NCBI RefSeq assembly: GCF_900635815.1
Contig: NZ_LR134173.1
Coordinates: 3,504,001 to 3,568,000 of the forward strand
Reading direction: 5' to 3'
Origin: Legionella cherrii
GTDB taxonomy: Bacteria > Pseudomonadota > Gammaproteobacteria > Legionellales > Legionellaceae
Length of the DNA stretch: 64,000 nt
Below are positions 9,925-17,904 of this stretch, piece by piece (within the stretch, counting starts at the first letter, position 1; each line of letters opens with the position of its first letter). A program made the position numbers and the translations under genes. Under the pieces are notes generated by a model. The model had not been told where the DNA came from and did no database searches. It saw nothing but the letters and a program-made list of their open reading frames with translations.

Positions 9925-10794
9925 CTATAAAGGCAGTGGTGTGGATGAAGAAGGAATAGGCGGCATAAAGACTCGTTCGTTCACAAAAGTGATTGCTTCT
10001 CGTTCAAATGTGGTTTTAACTGCAGAAAGGACTTCGTCACGCACCATAGCCAAATCGTTTTTTGACCAATACAAGATTTTAAGCTCAACACCGCCCCTAT
10101 CAATCATCTGCGATAATAAAATTTGAGTCCTGGGTTTAGGTAGAATATAGCTGCATTCTTCACAAATTTTGTAGAGTAATGATTTAATCGTGGTAACATC
10201 ATGTACTGCATCAATTCGAAGTACTATCTCATCACGTTTTTGGGGATAAATACTTAAATTGGTGATTTCTGATTTAATCAAACCTTCATTAGGTATGCGG
10301 ATCAATCGATTATCACTGGTTTTGATTTTAGTTGATAGCCAGTCGATTGTTTCTACTGTCCCTTTAATGTCTTTAATAGAAATGACATCCCCTACTTGAA
10401 AAGGACGTTCAAACAAAAGAAAAACGCCACTAATGAGGTTGGATGCAGCAGTTTGCGAAGCAAAACTTAAGGCTACAGTAAACAAACCCGCAGTACTTAA
10501 CAAGATAGTCAGTTTAAATCCAAGTTCATGCAATGCTGAAACTGAAAAAAGCAAAAACAGGCCGTAATAAACCACGCGACTTGATAACATGGCGTGATGC
10601 TTTGAAAATCTACTTTCAATTATTTTTTCAATCAAATGACTCATTTTCTTTGCAAGAAAATAGCCAAAAAAGATCAAAAATACAGCAAAAGCAATACGCT
10701 CCCAGTCCACATGTTTCAAATATTCTAATGTGTAATCCATAATTGACTCAAAACTAAGCTGCAGAAAAGACAAAATAGTACCAATTTTCAACAA
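9925..10794 (-). CDS. MscS-family mechanosensitive channel
   Basis: MscS-type channels open under membrane tension to release solutes after hypo-osmotic shock. The protein has up to 289 residues, three N-terminal membrane segments and the pore-lining TM3 pattern (LLSTAGLFTVALSFASQTAA). The beta domain then shows SGVFLLFERPFQVGDVISI and GTVETIDWLSTKI, which are family signatures, followed by the alpha/beta C-terminal domain. The size matches small MscS rather than the large MscK/MscM types. The start could instead be Met19 (10740). It ends with a Pro/Ser-rich tail (PPIPSSSTPLPL). Confidence 0.9.
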   Translation of the reverse strand: MLKIGTILSFLQLSFESIMDYTLEYLKHVDWERIAFAVFLIFFGYFLAKKMSHLIEKIIESRFSKHHAMLSSRVVYYGLFLLFSVSALHELGFKLTILLSTAGLFTVALSFASQTAASNLISGVFLLFERPFQVGDVISIKDIKGTVETIDWLSTKIKTSDNRLIRIPNEGLIKSEITNLSIYPQKRDEIVLRIDAVHDVTTIKSLLYKICEECSYILPKPRTQILLSQMIDRGGVELKILYWSKNDLAMVRDEVLSAVKTTFEREAITFVNERVFMPPIPSSSTPLPL

Positions 10795-10954
10795 TAGATA
10801 CTATAAGCTTTTTTATCGATTCAGAATTTTTACAGTAAGATTTAATTTAAATGTACTCGGGGAGCATAGAGTGGACAAATCGTAGGGTTGATCAGATAAG
10901 GCCTGTTGGCCCTTCGCGAATCAATTTAAAAAAATTAAATACCAGAATCTCCAC

Positions 10955-10986
10955 ACGGTACATGAGATCATCATCTCGTGTACCGT
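10955..10986. terminator. Strong hairpin downstream of the Gly-rich gene
   Basis: ACGGTACATGAGAT (10955-10968) pairs with ATCTCGTGTACCGT (10973-10986). It gives a 14-pair stem with one G-T wobble and a 4-base loop. It lies about 33 bases beyond the stop of the leftward gene at 11019-11351. No uninterrupted T run follows directly on either strand, so terminator function is tentative. Confidence 0.45.
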
Positions 10987-11018
10987 CCTGTCTGTTGGTT
11001 AAAAATCACTCTCGTAAA

Positions 11019-11351
11019 TTAATAACAGGATTCTTGTAACCAACAATGTCCGTATCTATTGCATACCCGAACAGTTTGGCAAGAATCGTTATAGTAGTAA
11101 TCATTATTGTAGTAAGGAACCCCTATAACAACACCAGGTCCCCACCAGCCGCCTCCCCAGCCGCCATAATAACCACCATGCCAACCGCCACCATGGTAAT
11201 AGCCCCCATGGTAGTAGCCCCCGTTCCAACCACCACCATGCCAGCCACCGCCACCATGCCAACCACCGTGGGCAAAACTTGCCCCAGCAGTAAATAGGCC
11301 GAGAGCAAAAACCGTAGCGCATATGATTTTACTCATAATATTTCTGCTCAT
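11019..11351 (-). CDS. Secreted Gly/His/Trp/Tyr-rich small protein
   Basis: The 110-residue product starts with a clear signal peptide (MSKIICATVFALGLFTAGASFA, the second Met being an alternative start). A mature region built of GGWHGGG and GGYYHGG repeats follows, then a tail with four cysteines (DSCQTVRVCNRYGHCWLQESCY). It is probably exported to the periplasm or cell surface. The His/Gly repeats could bind metal, but nothing shows this directly. The repetitive codons make long open frames on other strands here, which I treat as shadows. The function is unknown. Confidence 0.75.
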   Translation of the reverse strand: MSRNIMSKIICATVFALGLFTAGASFAHGGWHGGGGWHGGGWNGGYYHGGYYHGGGWHGGYYGGWGGGWWGPGVVIGVPYYNNDYYYNDSCQTVRVCNRYGHCWLQESCY

Positions 11352-11442
11352 GTTAATTCCCTATTTTCTAATGACCATATTTAATTATAGCTTAAATATG
11401 CTTCAAAAATAATAGGGGTGTCAATTTTTTGCCGCCTGAAAT

Positions 11443-11459
11443 ATGTATTTGAAATACAT
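11443..11459. promoter_or_regulatory. NsrR-type operator
   Basis: ATGTATTT-G-AAATACAT is a perfect inverted repeat with a one-base centre. It matches the known NsrR motif (ATGYATTT-n-AAATRCAT) and lies 45 bases upstream of the nsrR-like gene. It overlaps a likely promoter: TTGAAA at 11449-11454 and AATAAT at 11472-11477, 17 bases apart. Bound NsrR would block the -35 element, so autorepression lifted by nitric oxide is the natural reading. Confidence 0.8.
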
Positions 11460-11504
11460 CTAATTAAAGGAAATAATAGGACTTTTTTAGTGTTAGGGTG
11501 AATC

Positions 11505-11978
11505 ATGCAACTGACTCAATTTACTGATTATTCATTACGCGCTTTGATTTATATCGCGATAAAACAAAATACGTGCACTATTGATGATATCGCCTGTGTG
11601 TATGATATTTCACGCAATCATTTAATAAAAATAATCCATAATTTGTCTAAACTAGGAATTATTAAAACAATTAGAGGAAAAAATGGTGGCCTTATGATGG
11701 CTAAAAATCCTGCCGACATTAATTTGAAAGCTCTGGTTTTGCAACTTGAACCGCACTTTGATCTCGTGCCGTGTTTCAACAAAGATAAAGCAAATTGTTG
11801 CATCGCCCCCACATGTAAATTACGAAAGCTGCTCCTTGATGCACAAAATGCATTTTTTACCGTTTTAGAACAATTCAGTTTAGAAGATATCATTCAAAAC
11901 AAAGTCGAACTTTATCCATTACTCAAAATAACTCAAGGAGAATTCGATGAACAAAATAAAAATCAAACGTATTTATGA
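11505..11978 (+). CDS. nsrR: NsrR, Rrf2-family nitric-oxide-sensing repressor
   Basis: NsrR carries an iron-sulfur cluster that reacts with nitric oxide, releasing DNA and derepressing NO-defence genes. The 157-residue protein begins MQLTQFTDYSLRALIYIA, a hallmark of the family. A winged helix follows (HLIKIIHNLSKLGII, RGKNGGLMMA). The cluster ligands are clear: Cys90, Cys98/99 and Cys104, within PCFNKDKANCCIAPTCKL, close to the spacing in E. coli NsrR. A perfect NsrR-like palindrome sits upstream. The next gene starts inside its last 32 bases, so it heads an operon. Confidence 0.92.
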   Translation: MQLTQFTDYSLRALIYIAIKQNTCTIDDIACVYDISRNHLIKIIHNLSKLGIIKTIRGKNGGLMMAKNPADINLKALVLQLEPHFDLVPCFNKDKANCCIAPTCKLRKLLLDAQNAFFTVLEQFSLEDIIQNKVELYPLLKITQGEFDEQNKNQTYL

Positions 11979-12303
11979 ACAAGCCGAGCCTTCAGATGGA
12001 TGTAGGATCTTGGTTGATAGATTATGGCCTCGTGGAGTTAAAAAAGAAGACGCAAAGGTGGACTTATGGTTAAAAGATACGGCTCCAAGTAAGGAATTAA
12101 GGCGATGGTTTAATCATCAACCTGAAAAATGGGAAGAGTTTCAAAAACGTTATGCAAAAGAACTTGAAAATAAAGAAGAATCACTCCAAACAATTATTGA
12201 TAAAGCCAAAACTCAAACCATCACTTTGTTATACAGTGCTAAAGATGAAAAACACAATAATGCACTGGCCTTGCTTGAGTTCATGACGGCAAGAAAAAAA
12301 TAA
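11947..12303 (+). CDS. DUF488 family protein
   Basis: The 118-residue protein shows the family pattern: RIYEQAEPSDGCRILVDRLWPRGV, then APSKELRRWFNHQPEKWEEF, then TITLLYSAKDEKHNNA. DUF488 proteins are small cytoplasmic proteins of uncertain role. The start at 11947 has an AAGGAG site six bases upstream, and it overlaps the end of nsrR by 32 bases in another frame, so the two are translationally linked. Its place between nsrR and a globin gene suggests a role during nitrosative stress, which is inference from neighbours. Confidence 0.88.
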   Translation: MNKIKIKRIYEQAEPSDGCRILVDRLWPRGVKKEDAKVDLWLKDTAPSKELRRWFNHQPEKWEEFQKRYAKELENKEESLQTIIDKAKTQTITLLYSAKDEKHNNALALLEFMTARKK

Positions 12304-12383
12304 TCAAATTTGGTACTATTTTAAAGTTGTATTTAAAATGGAACTTAAGTATGATTACTCTATTTATATCAGCGGATAGTAGT

Positions 12384-12776
12384 ATGACTGAGCTGAATAA
12401 AACTCATATTGAAAAGCTCGTAACCCATTTTTACAAAAAAGTACAAAGAGACGAAATCCTCGCTCCTATTTTTAATGATGTGGCACAAGTTGATTGGGAT
12501 AAACATATCCCTCTGTTGTGTCAATTTTGGAATAGCATTATGTTGAAAACCAATGAGTATCACGGTAATGCCTATCAAAAACATATCCTCTTAAAACAAT
12601 TTACCGATATTGGAGAAACACACTTTATCCGTTGGCTAAATTTATTTCAGGAAGAGGCGGTAAATCAATTGCCTACAGAGATTGCTGAGGAACTAGTTCA
12701 AAAAGCCACATTAATTGCAGAATCTTTAAAATTTGGAATGCTGAGTCAAGAAAAGAGGGTTAAAGCACATGATTAA
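12384..12776 (+). CDS. Group III truncated haemoglobin
   Basis: The start is set at ATG 12384 (MTELNKTHIEKLVTHFYKKV). In-frame starts at 12327 and 12348 would add an unlikely hydrophobic extension. The 130-residue product fits group III truncated globins: VTHFYKKVQRDEILAPIF, then FWNSIMLKTNEYHGNAYQKH, then FIRWLNLFQ. Members such as Campylobacter Ctb are NO-induced haem proteins that bind oxygen tightly. Its place behind nsrR and before cytochrome bd genes supports a role in NO or low-oxygen handling. The last bases overlap the start of cydP. Confidence 0.88.
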   Translation: MTELNKTHIEKLVTHFYKKVQRDEILAPIFNDVAQVDWDKHIPLLCQFWNSIMLKTNEYHGNAYQKHILLKQFTDIGETHFIRWLNLFQEEAVNQLPTEIAEELVQKATLIAESLKFGMLSQEKRVKAHD

Positions 12777-12942
12777 GCCACTCACTCGTGATATTCTAAT
12801 CACTTTAATTATTAAATTTAGCTTATTGATTTTATTATGGATTGTTTGCTTTAAGGGTGTGGAAAAACCACATCAAAGCAATGAACAGTGGCTTTTGGGT
12901 TCGGTACAAACAAAAGAATATCTTTCTTCTAAAAAAGAATAA
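12769..12942 (+). CDS. cydP: CydP-like small cytochrome bd subunit
   Basis: A 57-residue frame starts at ATG 12769, overlapping the globin stop by 8 bases. It has a single membrane helix (ILITLIIKFSLLILLWIVCF) and a short polar tail (SNEQWLLGSVQTKEYLSSKKE). Its size, one-helix shape and position just before cydA match the putative cytochrome oxidase small subunit called CydP in other proteobacteria. The gap to cydA is 78 bases. It is short and easy to miss, but overlap coupling to the globin gene makes it convincing. Confidence 0.75.
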   Translation: MIKPLTRDILITLIIKFSLLILLWIVCFKGVEKPHQSNEQWLLGSVQTKEYLSSKKE

Positions 12943-13020
12943 ATTAGGAAAATCCTCAATATTTTCTTAAACAAATTGGGGATTTAAAGATTTTTATTAA
13001 TAACCAATGTGAGGTGAGCA

Positions 13021-14550
13021 ATGATTCCTGGCACTGACCTGGTCGATCTTTCCCGTTTACAGTTTGCTCTAACTGCGCTTTATCATTTTCTTTTTGTCCC
13101 ACTCACGTTGGGCTTGTCGTTAATTTTAGCGATCATGGAAACCATTTATGTAATGACCGGTCGCGATATTTGGCGACAGATGGTCAAATATTGGGGGGTT
13201 CTCTTTGGCATTAATTTTGTTTTAGGCGTAGCTACCGGGTTAACCATGGAGTTTCAATTCGGTACCAATTGGGCTTATTACTCTCATTATGTCGGCGATG
13301 TTTTTGGTGCCCCATTAGCAATTGAAGGACTTATGGCGTTCTTCCTGGAAGCTACTTTTGTGGGTTTGTTTTTCTTTGGCTGGGATAGATTAAGTCGCGT
13401 GCAGCATATGTTTTGTACCTGGTTATTGGCTTTAGGTACAAATCTTTCTGCGCTGTGGATTTTGATTGCCAATGGCTGGATGCAAAATCCCGTTGGCGCT
13501 GAATTTAATTTCCAAACCATGCGTATGGAGGTAACTGATTTTGCTGCAGTAATGTTTAATCCAGTGGCACAAGCCAAATTCGTTCATACCATAAGTGCTG
13601 GTTATGTTACTGGCTCAATTTTTGTTTTATCCATTAGCGCTTACTTTTTATTACGAGGTAGAAATATCAATTTCGCCAAACGTTCAATGACAGTTGCTGC
13701 AAGCTTTGGACTTGCATCAGCTTTAGCGGTGGTCGTATTAGGTGATGAAAGTGGCCGTCTAGATAATGAAAATCAAAAAATGAAATTCGCAGCAATAGAA
13801 GCGATGTGGCATACAGGAGCAGCTCCTGCCCCTCTCACCGTCTTTGGTATTCCCGATGAACAAGCTATGAAAACCAATTATGCATTGGATATTCCCTTCG
13901 TATTGGGAGTCATCGCAACGCGTTCTTTCTCAGAACCCCTGGAAGGAATTTCTGAATTGATCGAACAGGGGAAACAACGAATCAAAGAAGGTATGCTCGC
14001 CTATGAAGCGTTGACCCGATTACAAAAAAATCCTAATGATGTGCAAGCAAAAACAGATTTTACTGCACACAGTAAATATTTAGGTTACGGCCTGCTCTTA
14101 AAGAAATATACAGAAAAAGTAGTTGACGCAACTGAAGCGCAAATTAATCAAGCAGCACAGGATTTGAAACCTCGAGTAACGCCTTTATTTTTCTCTTTCC
14201 GAATTATGGTTGCTTGTGGCTTCTTCTTCATCCTCTTATTCGCAACAGGTTTTTACTTATCCATGAAGCGTAAATTACATACTACCCGCTGGTACTTGCG
14301 TGCCGCTTTCTTTTCACTTCCATTACCTTGGATTGCTGCAGAGTTGGGATGGGTAGTCGCAGAATACGGACGGCAACCTTGGGTAGTTCAGGATATCTTA
14401 CCCACGGCAATGGGTACCTCTAGTTTGAGTGCGACTCAAGTATTAACCTCAATAACCGGTTTTATTCTCTTCTACACAATTCTCGCTGTAGTTGAAATTT
14501 TCTTGATGGTGAAGTACATCCGTCTTGGCCCAGATAATATGGCTCATTAG
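13021..14550 (+). CDS. cydA: Cytochrome bd ubiquinol oxidase subunit I
   Basis: CydA binds haems b558, b595 and d and oxidises ubiquinol while reducing oxygen. The 509-residue protein begins DLSRLQFALTALYHFLFVPLTLG, where His22 corresponds to the conserved haem-ligand histidine near the N-terminus. It has the long Q-loop (GDESGRLDNENQKMKFAAIEAMWHTG... ending YGLLLKKYTEKVVDATEAQI) like E. coli bd-I, not the short loop of CioA. GRQPWVVQDILPTAMG is the conserved quinol-site region. GAGGTGAGC precedes the ATG. The bd oxidase resists NO inhibition, which fits its place behind nsrR. Confidence 0.97.
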   Translation: MIPGTDLVDLSRLQFALTALYHFLFVPLTLGLSLILAIMETIYVMTGRDIWRQMVKYWGVLFGINFVLGVATGLTMEFQFGTNWAYYSHYVGDVFGAPLAIEGLMAFFLEATFVGLFFFGWDRLSRVQHMFCTWLLALGTNLSALWILIANGWMQNPVGAEFNFQTMRMEVTDFAAVMFNPVAQAKFVHTISAGYVTGSIFVLSISAYFLLRGRNINFAKRSMTVAASFGLASALAVVVLGDESGRLDNENQKMKFAAIEAMWHTGAAPAPLTVFGIPDEQAMKTNYALDIPFVLGVIATRSFSEPLEGISELIEQGKQRIKEGMLAYEALTRLQKNPNDVQAKTDFTAHSKYLGYGLLLKKYTEKVVDATEAQINQAAQDLKPRVTPLFFSFRIMVACGFFFILLFATGFYLSMKRKLHTTRWYLRAAFFSLPLPWIAAELGWVVAEYGRQPWVVQDILPTAMGTSSLSATQVLTSITGFILFYTILAVVEIFLMVKYIRLGPDNMAH

Positions 14551-14560
14551 GAGATTCAAA

Positions 14561-15697
14561 ATGCCATTGGATTATGAAACATTACGAATTATATGGTGGA
14601 TTCTGCTCGGTGTATTACTCATTGGTTTTGCAATCATGGATGGTTTTGATCTAGGTGTTGCCATATGGCTGCCATGGCTTGCTAAAACAGATATCGAGAG
14701 GCGTGTATTAATTAATAGCATCGGTCCAACCTGGGAAGGAAATCAAGTCTGGTTTATTCTAGGTGGTGGTGCAATTTTTGCTGCCTGGCCAGCTTTATAT
14801 GCCCTCTCTTTCTCGGGTTTTTATTTTGCCATGCTCCTGGTTTTGTTGGCACTCATTTTACGTCCGGTTGGATTTAAATACCGTTCAAAATTAACCAATT
14901 ATCGATGGCGTACTTTTTGGGATTATGCGTTATTTGTCGGTGGTTTCGTACCCTCACTAATATTTGGTGTTGCTATAGGAAATGTATTGCAAGGCGTTCC
15001 TTTTCATTATGATGAATATTTACGACCTTTTTATACTGGCAGCTTTTTTGGGTTGTTGAACCCTTTTGCCCTGTTATGTGGTATCTTGTCGGTATTGATG
15101 CTTTCTATGCACGGTGCTTTTTTCCTTAACTTGAGGACGGAAGGACACATACAGCAACGTGCCATGAGTGCAGGGAAAATAGCTGCACTATTGACGTTAT
15201 TGGTCTTTATTGGTGCTGGTTTTTGGCTTCATTATGGTATTGATGGTTACAGTGTGACTGGAACTCTGGTTCATGATGGTCCATCCAATCCGCTTTACAA
15301 AACGGTTATCCGTCAAGCAACGGCTTGGTTTTCCAATTACCAAATCCTACCCATCACTTTATTGGTGCCGGCAGTTGGAATTATTGGCGCTTTGTTAGCC
15401 TTTCTTGCAGCAAAACATGTTAAAACTGCTTTTATATGTAGTGCCTTTTCTGTTGCTGGAATTATTGGTACTGTGGGTGTGAGTATGTTTCCCTTCATAC
15501 TGCCCTCTTCATCAAATCCAGAACAAAGTTTGCTGGTGTGGGATAGCTCCTCAAGCCATTTAACTTTATTTATTATGTTGGTAGCAACTGTTATCTTTTT
15601 ACCTGTGGTACTGCTTTATACGACTTGGGTCTATCGAGTTTTGCGAGGAAAAATAACAGAAGATACCGTTAATAAAAATCGAGATACAGCCTATTAG
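14561..15697 (+). CDS. cydB: Cytochrome bd ubiquinol oxidase subunit II
   Basis: The start is ATG 14561, seven bases after TAGGAGA and ten bases past the cydA stop. The 378-residue product matches CydB: YETLRIIWWILLGVLLIGFAIMDGFDLGV, then NSIGPTWEGNQVWFILGGGA, with eight or more membrane segments. CydB pairs with CydA as the structural half of the oxidase in the inner membrane. An upstream in-frame start at 14525 lies within cydA and lacks a ribosome site. It is followed after 9 bases by cydX. Confidence 0.97.
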   Translation: MPLDYETLRIIWWILLGVLLIGFAIMDGFDLGVAIWLPWLAKTDIERRVLINSIGPTWEGNQVWFILGGGAIFAAWPALYALSFSGFYFAMLLVLLALILRPVGFKYRSKLTNYRWRTFWDYALFVGGFVPSLIFGVAIGNVLQGVPFHYDEYLRPFYTGSFFGLLNPFALLCGILSVLMLSMHGAFFLNLRTEGHIQQRAMSAGKIAALLTLLVFIGAGFWLHYGIDGYSVTGTLVHDGPSNPLYKTVIRQATAWFSNYQILPITLLVPAVGIIGALLAFLAAKHVKTAFICSAFSVAGIIGTVGVSMFPFILPSSSNPEQSLLVWDSSSSHLTLFIMLVATVIFLPVVLLYTTWVYRVLRGKITEDTVNKNRDTAY

Positions 15698-15706
15698 GAG
15701 GTTATT

Positions 15707-15805
15707 ATGTGGTATTTTTCCTGGATTTTGGGTACTGGTCTAGCGTGTTGTTTTGCAATTTTAAATGCAATGTGGCTTGAACTGGATGATTCGGATAAAA
15801 AGTAA
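15707..15805 (+). CDS. cydX: CydX cytochrome bd accessory subunit
   Basis: This 32-residue frame begins at ATG 15707 with AGGAGG just upstream, nine bases after cydB. The protein (start MWYFSWILGTGLACCFAILN, then AMWLELDD) matches the CydX/YbgT signature, with one membrane helix followed by a short acidic tail. CydX stabilises the haems of the CydAB complex. Together with cydP this gives the oxidase two small subunits in this operon. Confidence 0.93.
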   Translation: MWYFSWILGTGLACCFAILNAMWLELDDSDKK

Positions 15806-15833
15806 ATAGAATAAACACCCGTTACAACCATCC

Positions 15834-15918
15834 CACGTCATCTCGAGATAGCAAGGGATCTCTATCGAATAGCACGGTAGTAAAGCTTGGAGATCCCTTC
15901 TACGCTCGAGATGACGTG
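15834..15918. repeat. Long hairpin repeat (family 2), possible terminator of the cyd operon
   Basis: Left arm 15834-15862 and right arm 15890-15918 are inverted copies (CACGTCATCTCGAG... and ...CTCGAGATGACGTG). They differ only in a five-base block in the middle of each arm. The 27-base centre includes AGCACGGTAGTAAAGC. A related element with the same order of words (GTCAT, GGGATCTC, GGTAGCA, GATGAC) lies at 56733-56811. It is therefore a dispersed palindromic element, here placed between convergent genes where it could end transcription. Confidence 0.75.
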
Positions 15919-15943
15919 AGCAGTTTGGTTAAGACAGTAAAAC

Positions 15944-17194
15944 TTATAGTCCTACCCAGCGAATAAATGCATCAGACGCATTTAGATTTACTGCAGGTTT
16001 CCCCTCAAAATAAATTGTAATATTTTCCCTGGCTGAATCACCATTTACTTTAACTTGTTTGATTTTACCTAAATCAACAATTTCCATTTGCGTTTCATAA
16101 TATCCCCCTCGGACGACCTTAAGAGTGGGTATTACAAAACGGATAGCACGAATACCGTCATCTTGAGCAGCATCGTTTGGATTATTGTGGTTCGCCAAAT
16201 AATTAAACTCTCCAGCATTTAATGCCACATATTCTGCATTATTGATTTGCCGACGCAGCATGCGTGATAACGGCGCTGTAGTATGAAATACACGTTGATA
16301 AGTATCTGCGGAAATGACTGCGACAGGATTTGTTTCAGTACGTTTGCCTTTATACCCACTCCCTACAAAAAAAATGGCATCACGATGTTCATCAGGAGCA
16401 GATGTAGGTACCTGTATTGTCGGATTACTCGTATATTGCGGGGAGGAATTTTTATCACAATTTAGAAATTTTGATTTAGCGAACCAGGCATCACTAGGAT
16501 AATATACAACCAATAAAGACTTATCTTTTATGGTATTAATGATTGCTTGAGAATTTTCTAAAGGAAGTGCGGGACAGCCCCAACTCCGCCCCGGTCTTCC
16601 ATATTTTTTGATAAAGCGTTCTTCTACATACCACCCAGAATGCATTACAACAGAGCGACCTGATGCATTATCATTAAAATTACGGTCTAAGCCGTCTAAA
16701 CGCAATGAAAGACCATCGCGGCCATAATACGCTTGTTGAGTTTGATAAACTCCTATACTACTTGCTTTGCTATTGAATTTGTTTGAAAAATAATTGGTAA
16801 GTAAGGTACCGGATTTAATGCCATGGGATACATAGGTATGAAACAATAATTTTTTGGCACTTAAGTCAAATACCCACAGCCGTTTTTCGTTGGAAGGTAA
16901 TGAATAATCAATAATGGTTAAAATATTATTGTGATCCACATTATATTCAATAGCACACTTTAAAGAAGTAAGTACTTTATTGATCACGAGTGGATTTAAG
17001 TGAGGTGCTTCATGAGCGAGCATCAAGCGAATGTCATTTAATGATTGATCGTTAATTTGCACCGAAAACCGCGCTGTTTCGCTAATTAAACGAACATCAT
17101 CCTTTACTATGGCTTGCGCCTGTGGAAACGCCAACGGCAGTTGCGGAAAATAGGTAAAAGTTACTGCTAAACCTAATAGCAGAAGAGAGCCCAT
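15944..17194 (-). CDS. Murein L,D-transpeptidase catalytic-domain protein (YkuD_2 type)
   Basis: The 416-residue protein has an N-terminal hydrophobic signal (MGSLLLLGLAVTFTYFPQLP), so it acts in the periplasm. The catalytic region is at about 150-240: FDLSAKKLLFHTYVSHG, then VVMHSGWYVEERFI, then GRSWGCPALPLENS, with the His and Cys expected of L,D-transpeptidase-like domains. Such domains make or remodel 3-3 peptidoglycan cross-links. A C-terminal domain of about 150 residues has no clear family to me. The gene is convergent with the cyd operon. Confidence 0.85.
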   Translation of the reverse strand: MGSLLLLGLAVTFTYFPQLPLAFPQAQAIVKDDVRLISETARFSVQINDQSLNDIRLMLAHEAPHLNPLVINKVLTSLKCAIEYNVDHNNILTIIDYSLPSNEKRLWVFDLSAKKLLFHTYVSHGIKSGTLLTNYFSNKFNSKASSIGVYQTQQAYYGRDGLSLRLDGLDRNFNDNASGRSVVMHSGWYVEERFIKKYGRPGRSWGCPALPLENSQAIINTIKDKSLLVVYYPSDAWFAKSKFLNCDKNSSPQYTSNPTIQVPTSAPDEHRDAIFFVGSGYKGKRTETNPVAVISADTYQRVFHTTAPLSRMLRRQINNAEYVALNAGEFNYLANHNNPNDAAQDDGIRAIRFVIPTLKVVRGGYYETQMEIVDLGKIKQVKVNGDSARENITIYFEGKPAVNLNASDAFIRWVGL

Positions 17195-17422
17195 GATTTG
17201 TCCTTATTTGTTTTTGTTCAAATCCTGTATTTTTAATATAGCTCAAAATTTTCATTACAACTGACTTTTTTATGGAGAATATGATTTATTTGTAAGCGGA
17301 TTGATTTTTCTTGATTTTCAGTCAATCGCCATAAGAGTTTTAGAAAAAGTGGTTTAGGGCTACCCCCTATGGAGAGGAGGTGAGAGGAAATCACTCCCTC
17401 CATATCTTCCTTAGCAATCGCT

Positions 17423-17440
17423 TGGGGCTTTTCAGCCCCA
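17423..17440 (-). terminator. Hairpin after the 17451-17834 gene
   Basis: TGGGGCT (17423-17429) and AGCCCCA (17434-17440) make a 7-base GC-rich stem with a 4-base loop. It lies 10 bases beyond the stop of the leftward gene. No T tract follows, so the terminator reading is tentative. Confidence 0.35.
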
Positions 17441-17450
17441 CCTATTTCGA

Positions 17451-17834
17451 TTACATGGTTTTTGTGGGAGTTGCTGAAGCAGCGTCTTGATTTGGATCAT
17501 ATTGATAACAAATACTCGTGACGGCATTGCTCAAACTTAATACTGCCTTGCCCACATTGACTATCGTCGGATTCGCAGTACAACCCGAAGTAATCCCTGC
17601 ATAAACAGTACCCAAACTTGTAAAATTAAGCGCAGAATTTCCTATACTGGTCAACGCGTTATCATTGCTGCTAAAAGTAACTACGTTAAGCGCACACATA
17701 GCTATGTCAAAACCATTTTCCCAAGCAGTATCCGGGTTAGAGAATAAATTATAAGCAGCCATCATAAGAGCAAGCCCATTTGCTACTTGCATGGTTGCAC
17801 GCCATTTATTTTCCGTATTAAAAAAACCGAACAT
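17451..17834 (-). CDS. Hypothetical protein with hydrophobic helices
   Basis: I do not recognise this 127-residue protein. It begins MFGFFNTENKWRATMQVANG, has a moderately hydrophobic Ala/Asn/Ser-rich middle (LALMMAAYNLF, SIGNSALNFTSLGTVYAGIT) and three cysteines. There is no classical signal peptide. The ribosome site AAGGAGGAT directly upstream is excellent, so it is very likely expressed. It lies 70 bases downstream of a 929-residue gene on the same strand and may be co-transcribed with it. Confidence 0.65.
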   Translation of the reverse strand: MFGFFNTENKWRATMQVANGLALMMAAYNLFSNPDTAWENGFDIAMCALNVVTFSSNDNALTSIGNSALNFTSLGTVYAGITSGCTANPTIVNVGKAVLSLSNAVTSICYQYDPNQDAASATPTKTM

Positions 17835-17904
17835 TTTATCCTCCTTAATGCAGATAGTCTGTACGAACTTTAAACATAGAGCTCTTAAAAATCAAGCCCT
17901 TTAT

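Noticed and set aside
10851..11039. 62-residue plus-strand frame
   Set aside because: It runs through the hairpin at 10955-10986 and shows no protein-like pattern.
11046..11322. Several overlapping frames on both strands opposite the Gly-rich gene
   Set aside because: Repeated GGT/GGC codons keep other frames open; only the frame with a signal peptide and cysteine tail makes sense.
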